From Fodinibacter sp038258215 (GTDB lineage: Bacteria > Actinomycetota > Actinomycetes > Actinomycetales > Dermatophilaceae), in contig JBBSQC010000002.1 of NCBI GenBank assembly GCA_038258215.1, forward strand, positions 1 to 64,000: a stretch of DNA of 64,000 nucleotides, in the 5' to 3' direction. The translations under genes and the position numbers were made by a program. The first letter of the stretch is position 1. The number at the start of each line of letters is the position of its first letter. Below, piece by piece: positions 17,041-25,058 of this stretch. Below the pieces are notes generated by a model. It had not been told where the DNA came from, did not search any database, and worked only from the letters and a program-made list of their open reading frames with translations.

Positions 17041-20000
17041 TCAGAGGGGGACGACGTTGACGAGCTTGGGGGCGCGGACGATGACCGTGCGGATGCCGCC
17101 GGCGGTCGCCTCCTGCACGCGCGGGCGGGCCAGCGCGAGCTCGCGCAGCGCGTCCTCGGTGATGTCGGAGGGCACCTCGATCCGGTCGCGCACCTTGCCC
17201 TTGATCTGCACGACGCAGGTCACGGACTCCTCGACGAGCAGCGCCGGGTCGGCGACCGGGAAGGGTTCGTGGGCAAGGGACTCACCGTGCCCGAGCCGCA
17301 TCCACAGCTCCTCGGCGACGTGCGGCGCGAGCGGCGCCACCATGAGCACGATCTGCTCGGCGGCCTCACGCGGCACCCCGCCCTCGAGCTTGGTCAGGGC
17401 GTTGTTGAGCTCGGTGAGCCGTGCGATGGCGGTGTTGAAGCCCAGCTCGGCGTAGTCGGTGCGCACCGCGTCGATCGTGCGGTGCAGCACGCGCGTGACC
17501 GCGTCGCCGAGCGGCGCGTCGACGACGACGGCCTCACCGGTCTCCTCGTCGACGACGTTGCGCCACAGCCGTTGCAGGAAGCGCTGCGGCCCGACGGCGG
17601 CGCGCGTGTCCCACGGCTTGCTCTGCTCCAGCGGCCCCAGGCCCATCTCGTAGAGGCGGAAGGTGTCGGCGCCGAACGCGGCATACATCTCGTCGGGGCT
17701 GACCATGTTCTTCAGCGACTTGCCGATCTTGCCGAACTCCCGGGTGACCGGCTCACCGTTCCAGGTGAAGGTGGGGTGACCGTCGGTGTCGACGCCCTCC
17801 TGCACCTCCTTGGCCTCGACCGGCTGGCCGCGGTCGTCGCGGAAGGCGGCGGCCTGGATGTAGCCCTGGCTGAAGTAGGTGCGGAAGGGCTCGTCGCTGG
17901 AGAGGTGCCCCAGGTCGTGGAGCACCTTGTGCCAGAAGCGGGCGTAGAGCAGGTGGAGCACCGCGTGCTCGACCCCGCCGACGTAGAGGTCGACGCCGCC
18001 GGGGTCACGGGTGCCCGCGGGGGCGCCCGCCACCGGCTCGGCGCGCGGCCCCATCCAGTAGGCCTCGTTCTCGGGGTCCACCAGCGCGGCGGCGTTCTCG
18101 GGGTCGAGGTAGCGCAGGTAGTACCAGCACGAGCCCGCCCAGTTGGGCATGGTGTTGGTCTCGCGGCGGTAGCGGCGGGTGCCGCGGCCGTCACCGAGGT
18201 CGAGGTCGACCTGAACCCACTCCTGGACCCGCGAGAGCGGCGGCTCGGGCTCGCTCCCGGCATCCTCCGGGTCGTAGGTCTTGGGGCTGTAGTCGGGCAC
18301 GTCCGGCAGCTCGACGGGGAGCATCGACTCCGGCAGCGCGTGGGCCAGCCCCTCGTCGTCGAAGACGACCGGGAACGGCTCGCCCCAGTAGCGCTGGCGG
18401 CTGAAGAGCCAGTCGCGCAGCTTGTAGGTGACGGTGGCCTCGCCCACACCCCTCTCGGTGAGCCAGGCGGTGATCCGCTCCTTGGCCTCGGCGACCCCGA
18501 GCCCGTCGAGGCTCACGTCGGCGTTGCTGCTGTTGATCGCCCGGCCGTCGCCGGTGAAGGCGGTGGACTCGTCGTGGCCCTCGGCAGGTTGCACGGTGCG
18601 GATGATCGGCAGGTCGAACGCGGTCGCGAAGTCCCAGTCGCGCTGGTCCTGGGCGGGCACGGCCATGATCGCGCCGGTGCCGTAGCCCATCAGGACGTAG
18701 TCGGCGATGAACACGGGAACGTGGATGCCGGTCACCGGGTTGGTGGCCCACCCGCCGGTGAAGACGCCGGTCTTGTCCTTGCCCTCACTCTGCCGCTCGA
18801 TGTCGTTCTTGCGAGAGGCGGCTCGGCGGTAGGCGTCGACGGCTTCACCGGGCGTGGCCGCTCCACCGGTCCAGGCGTCCTTGGTGCCCTCCGGCCAGTC
18901 GCCGTCCGGGACCAGGACGTCGACGAGCGGGTGCTCGGGCGCGAGCACCATGAACGTCGCCCCGAAGAGGGTGTCGGGCCGGGTCGTGAACACCTCGATC
19001 CCGAGACCCTCCACCGGCCCCGGTGAAGAATCGCCCAATAGGTCAGTTGTTTGCGGGTCCGGCGGTGAAGAATCGACCAACTGGTCCGTTGTTTGCGGGT
19101 CCTGGGTGGTCACGGGCGCGAGGGGGAAGGTGACTCGGGCGCCGTGGCTGCGCCCGATCCAGTTGCGCTGCATGGTCTTGACCTTCTCGGGCCACTGCAC
19201 CCGGTCCAGGTCGTCGGCCAGCCGGTCGGAGTAGGACGTGATCCGCATCATCCACTGGCGGAGGTTGCGCTTGAAGACCGGGAAGTTGCCGCGCTCGGAA
19301 CGGCCCTCGTTGGTGACCTCCTCGTTGCTCAGCACCGTGCCCAGCCCCGGGCACCAGTTCACCGGTGCCTCGCTGGTGTAGGCCAACCGGTGCGCGTCGA
19401 GGATGCCGGCGCGCTCGGCGTCGGACAGGTCGTCCCACCCGCGTCCATCCTCGGCGGGCAGCGCTCGGGTGCCCGAGCGGAACTCCTCGACGAGCTCGTG
19501 GATCGGCCGAGCCCGCCCGAGCCCGCCATCCGGGCGCGGCGCCTCGGTGTCGTACCAGGAGTTGAAGATCTGGACGAAGATCCACTGGGTCCAGCGGTAG
19601 TAGTCCGGGTCGATGGTGCGGATCGCCCGCCGGTCGTCGTGCCCGAGGCCCAGGCGGCGCAGCTGGCGCGCCATGATCGTGATGTTGTCCTCGGTGGTCT
19701 TGAGAGGGTGCTGGCCGGTCTGCACGGCGAACTGCTCGGCGGGCAGGCCGAACGCGTCGTAGCCCAGGCAGTGCAGCACGTTCTTCCCGAGCATCCGGTT
19801 GTAGCGGGCGAAGACATCGGTCGCGATGTAGCCGAGCGGGTGGCCGACGTGCAGGCCGGCGCCGCTGGGGTAGGGGAACATGTCGAGCACCAGGAGGTGT
19901 CCCGCCGAGTGCTTCGCGACACCCTCCGGGTCCGCCCAGGGCCCGGCGGGGTTCGGCGCGTGGAAGGTGCCACGCTCGGCCCACCGGTCCTGCCAGGCCA

Positions 20001-20052
20001 CCTCGATGGTGTCGGCCAGCGCGGCGGTGTAGCGGTGCGGGGTGTCGCTCAT
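17041..20052 (-). CDS. leuS: Leucyl-tRNA synthetase
   Basis: 1003-residue class I synthetase charging tRNA-Leu. HIGH box HVGH at 68-71 in FPYPSGAGLHVGHPLGY, editing domain with VFTTRPDTLFGATF, and the KMSKS-like KIGKS near residue 774 (FGKIGKSLKNMVSPDEM). The protein is slightly long because of a 28-residue insertion at about 316-343, made of two copies of DPQTTDxLxDSSP in the editing domain. ATG start at 20052. The 5' leader carries an attenuator with a Leu-rich leader peptide. Confidence 0.97.
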   Translation of the reverse strand: MSDTPHRYTAALADTIEVAWQDRWAERGTFHAPNPAGPWADPEGVAKHSAGHLLVLDMFPYPSGAGLHVGHPLGYIATDVFARYNRMLGKNVLHCLGYDAFGLPAEQFAVQTGQHPLKTTEDNITIMARQLRRLGLGHDDRRAIRTIDPDYYRWTQWIFVQIFNSWYDTEAPRPDGGLGRARPIHELVEEFRSGTRALPAEDGRGWDDLSDAERAGILDAHRLAYTSEAPVNWCPGLGTVLSNEEVTNEGRSERGNFPVFKRNLRQWMMRITSYSDRLADDLDRVQWPEKVKTMQRNWIGRSHGARVTFPLAPVTTQDPQTTDQLVDSSPPDPQTTDLLGDSSPGPVEGLGIEVFTTRPDTLFGATFMVLAPEHPLVDVLVPDGDWPEGTKDAWTGGAATPGEAVDAYRRAASRKNDIERQSEGKDKTGVFTGGWATNPVTGIHVPVFIADYVLMGYGTGAIMAVPAQDQRDWDFATAFDLPIIRTVQPAEGHDESTAFTGDGRAINSSNADVSLDGLGVAEAKERITAWLTERGVGEATVTYKLRDWLFSRQRYWGEPFPVVFDDEGLAHALPESMLPVELPDVPDYSPKTYDPEDAGSEPEPPLSRVQEWVQVDLDLGDGRGTRRYRRETNTMPNWAGSCWYYLRYLDPENAAALVDPENEAYWMGPRAEPVAGAPAGTRDPGGVDLYVGGVEHAVLHLLYARFWHKVLHDLGHLSSDEPFRTYFSQGYIQAAAFRDDRGQPVEAKEVQEGVDTDGHPTFTWNGEPVTREFGKIGKSLKNMVSPDEMYAAFGADTFRLYEMGLGPLEQSKPWDTRAAVGPQRFLQRLWRNVVDEETGEAVVVDAPLGDAVTRVLHRTIDAVRTDYAELGFNTAIARLTELNNALTKLEGGVPREAAEQIVLMVAPLAPHVAEELWMRLGHGESLAHEPFPVADPALLVEESVTCVVQIKGKVRDRIEVPSDITEDALRELALARPRVQEATAGGIRTVIVRAPKLVNVVPL
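19022..19105 (-). repeat. 42-bp tandem duplication inside leuS
   Basis: Two adjacent 42-base units (19022-19063 and 19064-19105) differing at only a few positions. Each is AT-richer than the surrounding gene and adds 14 residues (DPQTTDQLVDSSPP, DPQTTDLLGDSSPG). Because 42 is a multiple of three the frame is kept. It lies in a loop of the editing domain, between ARVTFPL and IEVFTTRP. Confidence 0.92.
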
Positions 20053-20103
20053 CAGGTCCTCGTCCTCGTCTCGTCTGCGCCGTGGGGAGCGCCCGTGCCC
20101 ATG

Positions 20104-20128
20104 AAAAAACCCCTCGCACAGGAGGGGT
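20104..20128 (-). terminator. leuS transcription attenuator (intrinsic terminator)
   Basis: On the minus strand, stem ACCCCTC/GAGGGGT (20128-20122 with 20115-20109) with loop CTGTGC is followed by six T. It lies 51 bases before the leuS ATG, so it must be read through. Upstream GCGCAGG (20152-20146) can pair with CCTGTGC (20122-20116), which would break the terminator. A competing hairpin GCCGCGC/GCGCGGC (20155-20149 with 20136-20130) overlaps that arm. This is a classical attenuator layout. Confidence 0.85.
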
Positions 20129-20154
20129 CGCCGCGCGGCTCGTCGCCTGCGCGG

Positions 20155-20181
20155 CTATCGAAGGAGCAGTGGCCTCGTCAC
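20155..20181 (-). CDS. leuS leader peptide MTRPLLLR
   Basis: Nine-codon frame GTG ACG AGG CCA CTG CTC CTT CGA TAG upstream of the leuS attenuator, with three consecutive Leu codons followed by Arg and the stop. A TACCCT -10 hexamer (20193-20188) lies exactly six bases before this GTG, so the message would start with the peptide. A second in-frame GTG at 20187 would give MVVTRPLLLR. Stalling at the Leu codons when charged tRNA-Leu is scarce would cover the first hairpin and free the antiterminator. Function is inferred from the arrangement. Confidence 0.72.
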   Translation of the reverse strand: MTRPLLLR

Positions 20182-20272
20182 GACCACAGGGTATCGCAGG
20201 GTGGCGGGGCGCTCCTGGCGTCGGCCCGCACGCGTATCACCACCCGTCCCCCGCTCCTCCTGACTGCCATCG

Positions 20273-20297
20273 GGGGGACCGCACGAGGCGGTCCCCC
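20273..20297 (+). promoter_or_regulatory. 5'-leader hairpin before the small Cys protein gene
   Basis: Perfect 10-bp arms GGGGGACCGC/GCGGTCCCCC with loop ACGAG, ending six bases before the AAGGAGG ribosome site at 20304-20310. No U-run. It may be a stability or regulatory element of the five-gene operon, or a 5' boundary. Function unknown. Confidence 0.5.
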
Positions 20298-20315
20298 ATC
20301 AGCAAGGAGGACACC

Positions 20316-20549
20316 ATGGGTTCACCGGTGCGGTCGGGATTCAACCAGGAGGTCGCGAAGTCGCTGCTCGAGTCGGGCGCGATCGACCTCGCGAAGATGA
20401 CCGACGTCTACAAGAGCTTCGCCGAGGACGCGCTCGTGCAGGGCAACGACCTCGTCCTGGCGGTGGGAAAGCACGTGATGATCAACTGCGGGTGGCCCGG
20501 GCCCCTGCAGCGCCAGTTCGGGCTGGAGCAGGAGGGCATCGGCGGGTGA
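20316..20549 (+). CDS. Small conserved-looking Cys-containing protein, function unknown
   Basis: 77 residues. The frame opens earlier, but the ATG at 20316 has a perfect AAGGAGG six bases upstream. The first 55 residues look helical and amphipathic (SGFNQEVAKSLLESGAIDLA), and the C-terminal part contains the motif INCGWPGP with the only Cys, then a polar tail ending GIGG. No signal peptide. Its stop overlaps the GTG of the next gene (GTGA), so the two are made together. The size and the conserved-looking Cys/Trp/Pro motif recall a peptide precursor or small partner subunit, but no modification enzyme is recognisable nearby. Confidence 0.75.
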   Translation: MGSPVRSGFNQEVAKSLLESGAIDLAKMTDVYKSFAEDALVQGNDLVLAVGKHVMINCGWPGPLQRQFGLEQEGIGG

Positions 20550-21913
20550 CCTCGAACACCCGGCTTCGGCGCTGGCTCGCGGGTGGGCTCCGGCTCGCCG
20601 CGGCCGGCGTCGTCGCGAGTGGGGAGGGCCTGGCCGGCGTGGGTGGTGCGCGCCCGCTGGTGCGCACCAAGGTGCTCGGCGAGGCGGCTCTCGCCTGCGC
20701 CGTGACGGGTCGGCTCCTCGAGGAGCACCCCGGGATGGCGACGGACCACCGGCTGGCCGGCGCCCAGGCCGCACTGCGCTCCGCGCTCGACGCCGCGCTC
20801 GACCCGGCCGGTGCCCGCGTGGCCGTCGCGGTGGACCCCGGCACCTGCGTGCAGCACCTCTTCGCCTTCGCCCTGCTGGGGGACCTGGATGCCGGTCACC
20901 GGTCGACCGCTCGCGACCTGGTCAACCTCGGTGGGCTCGACGACCCCGCTGTCACGGCATCCAGCACCGCGGCAGCCAGCGCGACGGCATCCAGCGCCGT
21001 GGCATCGGGGGGATGGACGTGCCTCGGCGACGCCCCCGCTCCCTTCGACACCCTCGAGCGCGCCTGGTTGCGATCGCTCGCCGCCGGGGTCACGGGCGCC
21101 GTCCCGGTGCCGGTCGGCTCGGTGCTCGAACGCGGCGCCGACCTGCTGACCGGGGACCTCGGCGCCGCCTACGGGTTCACCCACGCGGTGCTGCACGCCA
21201 CCGACGCCGGCCGGGTGCGGGTGAGCGCCCACCGCCCGCCCTCGGATCTCGTGGACGACGCGGAGGCACTCCTCGGTGCCGCCCTAGCGAGCGGCAACCT
21301 GGACATCACGGGCGAGCTCCTGTGGACCTGGCCGATGCTCGGGCTGCCCTTCGGGCCGTCGGCGGAGCTGGCCCTGAGGGTCATCGCGGCTGCCGCGGAC
21401 TCCCTCGGTTTCGTCCCGGGTCCCGAGCACGACCCTTCGACTGCGGCTGCGCTCACGTCTCGCGCGCGCTCCACCTACGTCGTCCAGACGAGCTACCACA
21501 CGGCGGTCGTGACGGCCGTGCTGGCAGCGACGGCTCTGCGGCTCGTGGCGCCCGCGCCGGCGGCACGCAGGGCTCCCCCGAACTCCGCCGATCCGATCTG
21601 CCTGCTCTCACCGCCGCAGGGCACGCTGCACCTGCGAGTGCAGGCCCTGAGCCCAGCAGAGCGGCTGGAGTGCACCCCGCTGCTGCTCGGGGCCCGGCTC
21701 CGTCTCGACGCGGCCCACGGTGACCTCGCTGACCTCCGGGACGTCGTGGCCTGGGCCCTGGGTCAGGGGTGGTCCGACCTGCCGAGCGTGCGCCAGGCCG
21801 CCGCGTTGCTCCGACGGGTCACGCTGGCCGGGGGCGGCGGCCCGTCCGGTGGTGGCGGGGATGCCGCAGTGGTGTCAGTGCTGTCGGATCCGCGTGTGAC
21901 GATTGGTGCATGA
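20546..21913 (+). CDS. DUF6895-like helical protein, function unknown
   Basis: 455 residues from the GTG at 20546. Mostly Ala/Leu-rich helices, suggesting an all-alpha fold. The stretch AAYGFTHAVLHATDAGRVRV resembles the core of the actinobacterial DUF6895 family as I remember it, so the family name is tentative. A low-complexity Ala/Ser linker sits around 145-165 and a Gly-rich tail at the end. No signal peptide or membrane helix is evident. It overlaps the small Cys protein gene upstream and glutathione peroxidase downstream, so it is part of a tightly coupled chain. Confidence 0.75.
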   Translation: MTSNTRLRRWLAGGLRLAAAGVVASGEGLAGVGGARPLVRTKVLGEAALACAVTGRLLEEHPGMATDHRLAGAQAALRSALDAALDPAGARVAVAVDPGTCVQHLFAFALLGDLDAGHRSTARDLVNLGGLDDPAVTASSTAAASATASSAVASGGWTCLGDAPAPFDTLERAWLRSLAAGVTGAVPVPVGSVLERGADLLTGDLGAAYGFTHAVLHATDAGRVRVSAHRPPSDLVDDAEALLGAALASGNLDITGELLWTWPMLGLPFGPSAELALRVIAAAADSLGFVPGPEHDPSTAAALTSRARSTYVVQTSYHTAVVTAVLAATALRLVAPAPAARRAPPNSADPICLLSPPQGTLHLRVQALSPAERLECTPLLLGARLRLDAAHGDLADLRDVVAWALGQGWSDLPSVRQAAALLRRVTLAGGGGPSGGGGDAAVVSVLSDPRVTIGA

Positions 21914-22425
21914 CTTCACTCTCCGACTTCACCGCTCCGACCCTCGCCGGCGAAGATCGCCCCCTGTCGGACTACGACGGCAAGGTCGTCCTCGTCGTCA
22001 ACACCGCCAGCAAGTGCGGCTTCACCCCGCAGTACGCCGGCCTCGAGGAGCTCTGGAAGGAGCACGGCGACGAGGGCCTGGTCATCCTCGGGTTCCCGTG
22101 CAACCAGTTCGGCAGCCAGGAGCCCGGTGAGGCCGAGGCGATCGAGGAGTTCTGCCAGGTCAACTACGGCGTCAGCTTCCCGATGTTCGCGAAGGTCGAC
22201 GTCAACGGCGAGGACGCCCACCCCGTCTTCGAGTGGCTCAAGTCGGAGAAGAAGGGCCTGCTCGGCGGCCGGATCAAGTGGAACTTCACCAAGTTCCTCA
22301 TCGGTCGCGACGGCACGGTCATCGACCGCTACGCCCCCAAGACCGAGCCCGCGGCCCTCGCCGACGACATCCGTGAGGCGCTCGCCGCCGGCTCCCCGGG
22401 CACCGGGAGCGCCCCCGCCGCATGA
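21910..22425 (+). CDS. Glutathione-peroxidase-family peroxidase
   Basis: 171-residue thioredoxin-fold peroxidase. The catalytic Cys is C36 in NTASKCGFTPQY, with FPCNQFG (second Cys) and KWNFTKFLI (catalytic Trp/Asn) in order. It uses Cys rather than selenocysteine, so it probably works with thioredoxin or mycothiol rather than glutathione in an actinobacterium (family knowledge). The ATG at 21910 overlaps the previous stop (ATGA), and its own stop overlaps the phosphoesterase start. Confidence 0.95.
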   Translation: MTSLSDFTAPTLAGEDRPLSDYDGKVVLVVNTASKCGFTPQYAGLEELWKEHGDEGLVILGFPCNQFGSQEPGEAEAIEEFCQVNYGVSFPMFAKVDVNGEDAHPVFEWLKSEKKGLLGGRIKWNFTKFLIGRDGTVIDRYAPKTEPAALADDIREALAAGSPGTGSAPAA

Positions 22426-23567
22426 GCCGCTGGCTCCTGCTCGTCCCCCTCGCGCTGCTCGGGGGGCTCCTGACGTTCCTCTGGCACCGGCTCGCGGTGG
22501 CGCCCCACTGGCGCGCCCGCTGGGTCCGGTATGCCGTGGCGCTCCTCCTGCTGGCGCTCACCGCGCTCGCGCTGGCCGGCTTCGACCTCTGGGGTGGCCG
22601 CTTCTCGCCGGCCACCATGCGCCCCGGGGTCTGGGTCGGGCAGGCCTTCCTCGCCTGCTGCCTGTACCTGTTCCTCGGGTTGGTGCCCGTGTGGCTGGTC
22701 TGCGTCGTCATCTGGCTCGTCCGTTGGCGCCACGACCACGGTCGCGCCGGTCGGCAGGCCCTGAACCGGGTGGCCACCCCGCTGGTGGCGCTCGCGGCAG
22801 TCGGCGCGACGGCATACGGGGCGGTGGAGGCGTCCCACGGATCGGTGACCCGGTTCGAGGTGTCCTCGCCGAGCCTGCCCGCGGAGTTCGACGGGGTCCG
22901 CGTCGCGCTGGTGACCGACATCCACGCCGGAGCCGTGCGCAGCGCCGACTTCACGGCGGGGGTCGTGGACCTCGTCAACGGCCAGGACCCTGACCTCGTC
23001 GTCATCGCCGGAGACCTCGTCGACGGCACCGCGGCCCGCTACGCACCCGAGATCGCACCGCTGGCCGACCTGCGCGCCCCGCTCGGGGTCTACGCCACCA
23101 TCGGCAACCACGAGGTCTACCGCGACACCGCGAACTGGGTGGACACCTTCGAGGGCCTGGGCATCACGATGCTGCGCAACGTCTCGGTCCCCCTCGAACG
23201 CGACGGCGCGAGCATCACCCTCGTCGGGGTCAACGACCTCGAGGGTGACGGTGACTTCGCCCCGGACGCCAATGCCGCGCTCGCCGGGGTCGACCCGGCG
23301 GGTTTCACCCTGCTCGTGGCCCACCAGCCGCTCCAGGCCGTCTCGCTCGACGGTCGGGGCGTCGATGTCCAGCTCTCGGGCCACACGCACGGTGGGCAGA
23401 TGTGGCCGATCAACTACCTCGTCCCGCTCCAGCAGCCGATGCTCGAGGGATTCGCGAGGATCGGCGACGTCAGTGTCGTGACCTCTCGCGGGATCGGGGC
23501 GTGGGGCCCGGCCATCCGGGTGGCTGCTCCCCCTGAGGTCCCCATCATCACCTTGAGACGGTCGTGA
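22422..23567 (+). CDS. Membrane-anchored metallophosphoesterase (YkuE/YaeI-like)
   Basis: 381 residues. Four N-terminal hydrophobic segments (about 1-135) anchor a calcineurin-like phosphoesterase domain. Its metal motifs appear in order: LVTDIHAG, VVIAGDLVDG, IGNHEVYR, LVAHQPL and LSGHTHGGQMWP. Related enzymes act on cell-envelope lipids such as UDP-diacylglucosamine; the substrate here is unknown. Starts on ATGA with the peroxidase stop and ends overlapping tag by four bases. Confidence 0.92.
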   Translation: MSRWLLLVPLALLGGLLTFLWHRLAVAPHWRARWVRYAVALLLLALTALALAGFDLWGGRFSPATMRPGVWVGQAFLACCLYLFLGLVPVWLVCVVIWLVRWRHDHGRAGRQALNRVATPLVALAAVGATAYGAVEASHGSVTRFEVSSPSLPAEFDGVRVALVTDIHAGAVRSADFTAGVVDLVNGQDPDLVVIAGDLVDGTAARYAPEIAPLADLRAPLGVYATIGNHEVYRDTANWVDTFEGLGITMLRNVSVPLERDGASITLVGVNDLEGDGDFAPDANAALAGVDPAGFTLLVAHQPLQAVSLDGRGVDVQLSGHTHGGQMWPINYLVPLQQPMLEGFARIGDVSVVTSRGIGAWGPAIRVAAPPEVPIITLRRS

Positions 23568-24169
23568 GCGACCCCGGGCTCGTCACCGGCGATGACGGGC
23601 TGGCCCGGCCGGTCTGGGCGTCGGTGGACCCGATGCTGAGGGACTACTACGACACCGAGTGGGGGATGCCGGTGCGCGACGAGCGGGGGCTGTTCGAGCG
23701 GTTGTCCCTCGAGGCGTTCCAGTCCGGGCTGTCGTGGGCGACGATCCTGCGCAAGCGCCCCGCCTTCCGAGAGGCGTTCGCCGGCTTCGACCCGGAGGTC
23801 GTGGCGGGCTTCGGTGACCGCGACGTCGAGCGCCTGATGGCCGATGCCGGGATCGTGCGCAACCGGGCCAAGGTGCTGGCCACGATCACCAACGCGCGCG
23901 CCACGCTGGGCCTGCGGGAGGACCCCGCCGGTGACCTCGCGGCCTTCGTGTGGTCGTTCCGGCCCGCTCTTACGCCACGGCCAGCCACGATGGCGGAGGT
24001 GCCGACCACCTCGCCGGAGTCGGTCGCGCTGTCGAAGGCGCTCAAGCTTCACGGCTTCGTGTTCGTGGGGCCCACGACGATGCACGCGCTCATGGAGGCC
24101 GTCGGGATCATCGACACCCACCTGCTGGGCTCGCACCGGCGGGGCACCAGCGGCGTCTGGCCGGGCTGA
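23564..24169 (+). CDS. tag: DNA-3-methyladenine glycosylase I
   Basis: 201-residue Tag-family glycosylase removing 3-methyladenine from DNA. Recognisable features are DYYDTEWGMPVRDERGLFER, SWATILRKRPAFREAF and the C-terminal LKLHGFVFVGPTT with a zinc-snap-like Cys/His region less complete than in Escherichia coli. GTG start overlaps the phosphoesterase stop. Last gene of the five-gene chain; the hairpin at 24218-24247 follows. Confidence 0.92.
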   Translation: MSDPGLVTGDDGLARPVWASVDPMLRDYYDTEWGMPVRDERGLFERLSLEAFQSGLSWATILRKRPAFREAFAGFDPEVVAGFGDRDVERLMADAGIVRNRAKVLATITNARATLGLREDPAGDLAAFVWSFRPALTPRPATMAEVPTTSPESVALSKALKLHGFVFVGPTTMHALMEAVGIIDTHLLGSHRRGTSGVWPG

Positions 24170-24217
24170 CGCGCGGAGCTCGGCCGGCCCCTGGCGGGTC
24201 GGCGCGGGAGGCGGACC

Positions 24218-24247
24218 AGAAGAGCCGACCCGCGGGCCGGCTCTTCT
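24218..24247 (-). terminator. Bidirectional terminator between tag and tRNA-Ala
   Basis: Perfect 10-bp arms AGAAGAGCCG/CGGCTCTTCT with a 10-base GC-rich loop. On the minus strand the 3' arm ends in a pyrimidine-rich TCTTCT, placing it just downstream of tRNA-Ala. It also lies 48 bases after the tag stop on the plus strand. Confidence 0.65.
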
Positions 24248-24252
24248 CGATC

Positions 24253-24327
<75 letters not shown>

Positions 24328-24389
24328 GAAACACCCGGGGGCGACTGCGGAAGTTTACCCATGCCACCCGGTGCACGACCAAATCGAGG

Positions 24390-25058
24390 TCACGGCGACG
24401 AGGTCACGGGGGGTGAGGTCCCGGGTCGCGACGCCGTGCCGGCCGACTCATTCCACGTCCGGATGCGCCAGCCCTCCCGGCCCTCGACGAGCTCGGCCCA
24501 GTGGCAGTTGCCGAGCGTGCCGAGGACCCGCCACGCAAGGTGCTGTTCGATGCCCAGGAGGTAAGCCGTCAGGGCCTTCCCGGCGACACCGTGGGTGGAG
24601 AACACGATGCACTCCCCCGGCCGCGCGCCCGCCAGCACCTCGTCGGCGGTCTCCCCCACCCGAGCGAGGACGTCGGCCATCGACTCACCGGTGTCACCGC
24701 GCCGGATGTCCTCGCCTCGACGCAGGGCCGCCTGCGCCTCGGGCCACCCCGCTGTCACCTCGTCACTGGTGAGCCCTTGCCAGGCGCCGGCGTGGATCTC
24801 GCGCAGGCGCGGGTCCAGCTCGACGGCCACGCCGGTCGCACGGCCGATGCTCTCGGCCGTCGCGCGGGCCCGGTTCAGGTCCGAGGAGAGCACCCGCACC
24901 GGCGCCAGGCGGGCGATCGCCGGCCCGACGGCATCCGCCTGCTCTCGTCCGAGGTCGGTGAGCTCCGAGTCCAGCTGGCCCTGCCAGATGCCGGCGAGGT
25001 TGTGCGTGGTCTCACCGTGCCGCAGGACGACGACGCGGCGGGGGGCGGAGCCGCTCAC
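24390..25058 (-). CDS. gpgP: Histidine phosphatase (GpgP-like, phosphoglycerate mutase family)
   Basis: 222-residue histidine phosphatase. The catalytic RHG motif is VVLRHGETTHN near the N-terminus, the acid is in LREIHAGAWQGL, and the second His is in FSTHGVAGKAL. Position immediately after nadD-rsfS matches mycobacterial Rv2419c, the glucosyl-3-phosphoglycerate phosphatase, so gpgP is a positional guess; the sequence alone supports only the broad family. GTG start overlaps the rsfS stop (GTGA). Confidence 0.85.
   Translation of the reverse strand: MSGSAPRRVVVLRHGETTHNLAGIWQGQLDSELTDLGREQADAVGPAIARLAPVRVLSSDLNRARATAESIGRATGVAVELDPRLREIHAGAWQGLTSDEVTAGWPEAQAALRRGEDIRRGDTGESMADVLARVGETADEVLAGARPGECIVFSTHGVAGKALTAYLLGIEQHLAWRVLGTLGNCHWAELVEGREGWRIRTWNESAGTASRPGTSPPVTSSP

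Noticed and set aside
20104..20200. T-box riboswitch upstream of leuS
   Set aside because: I found no T-box core (TGGNACCGCG) and no specifier-loop architecture. The leader peptide with Leu codons and competing stems explains the region better.
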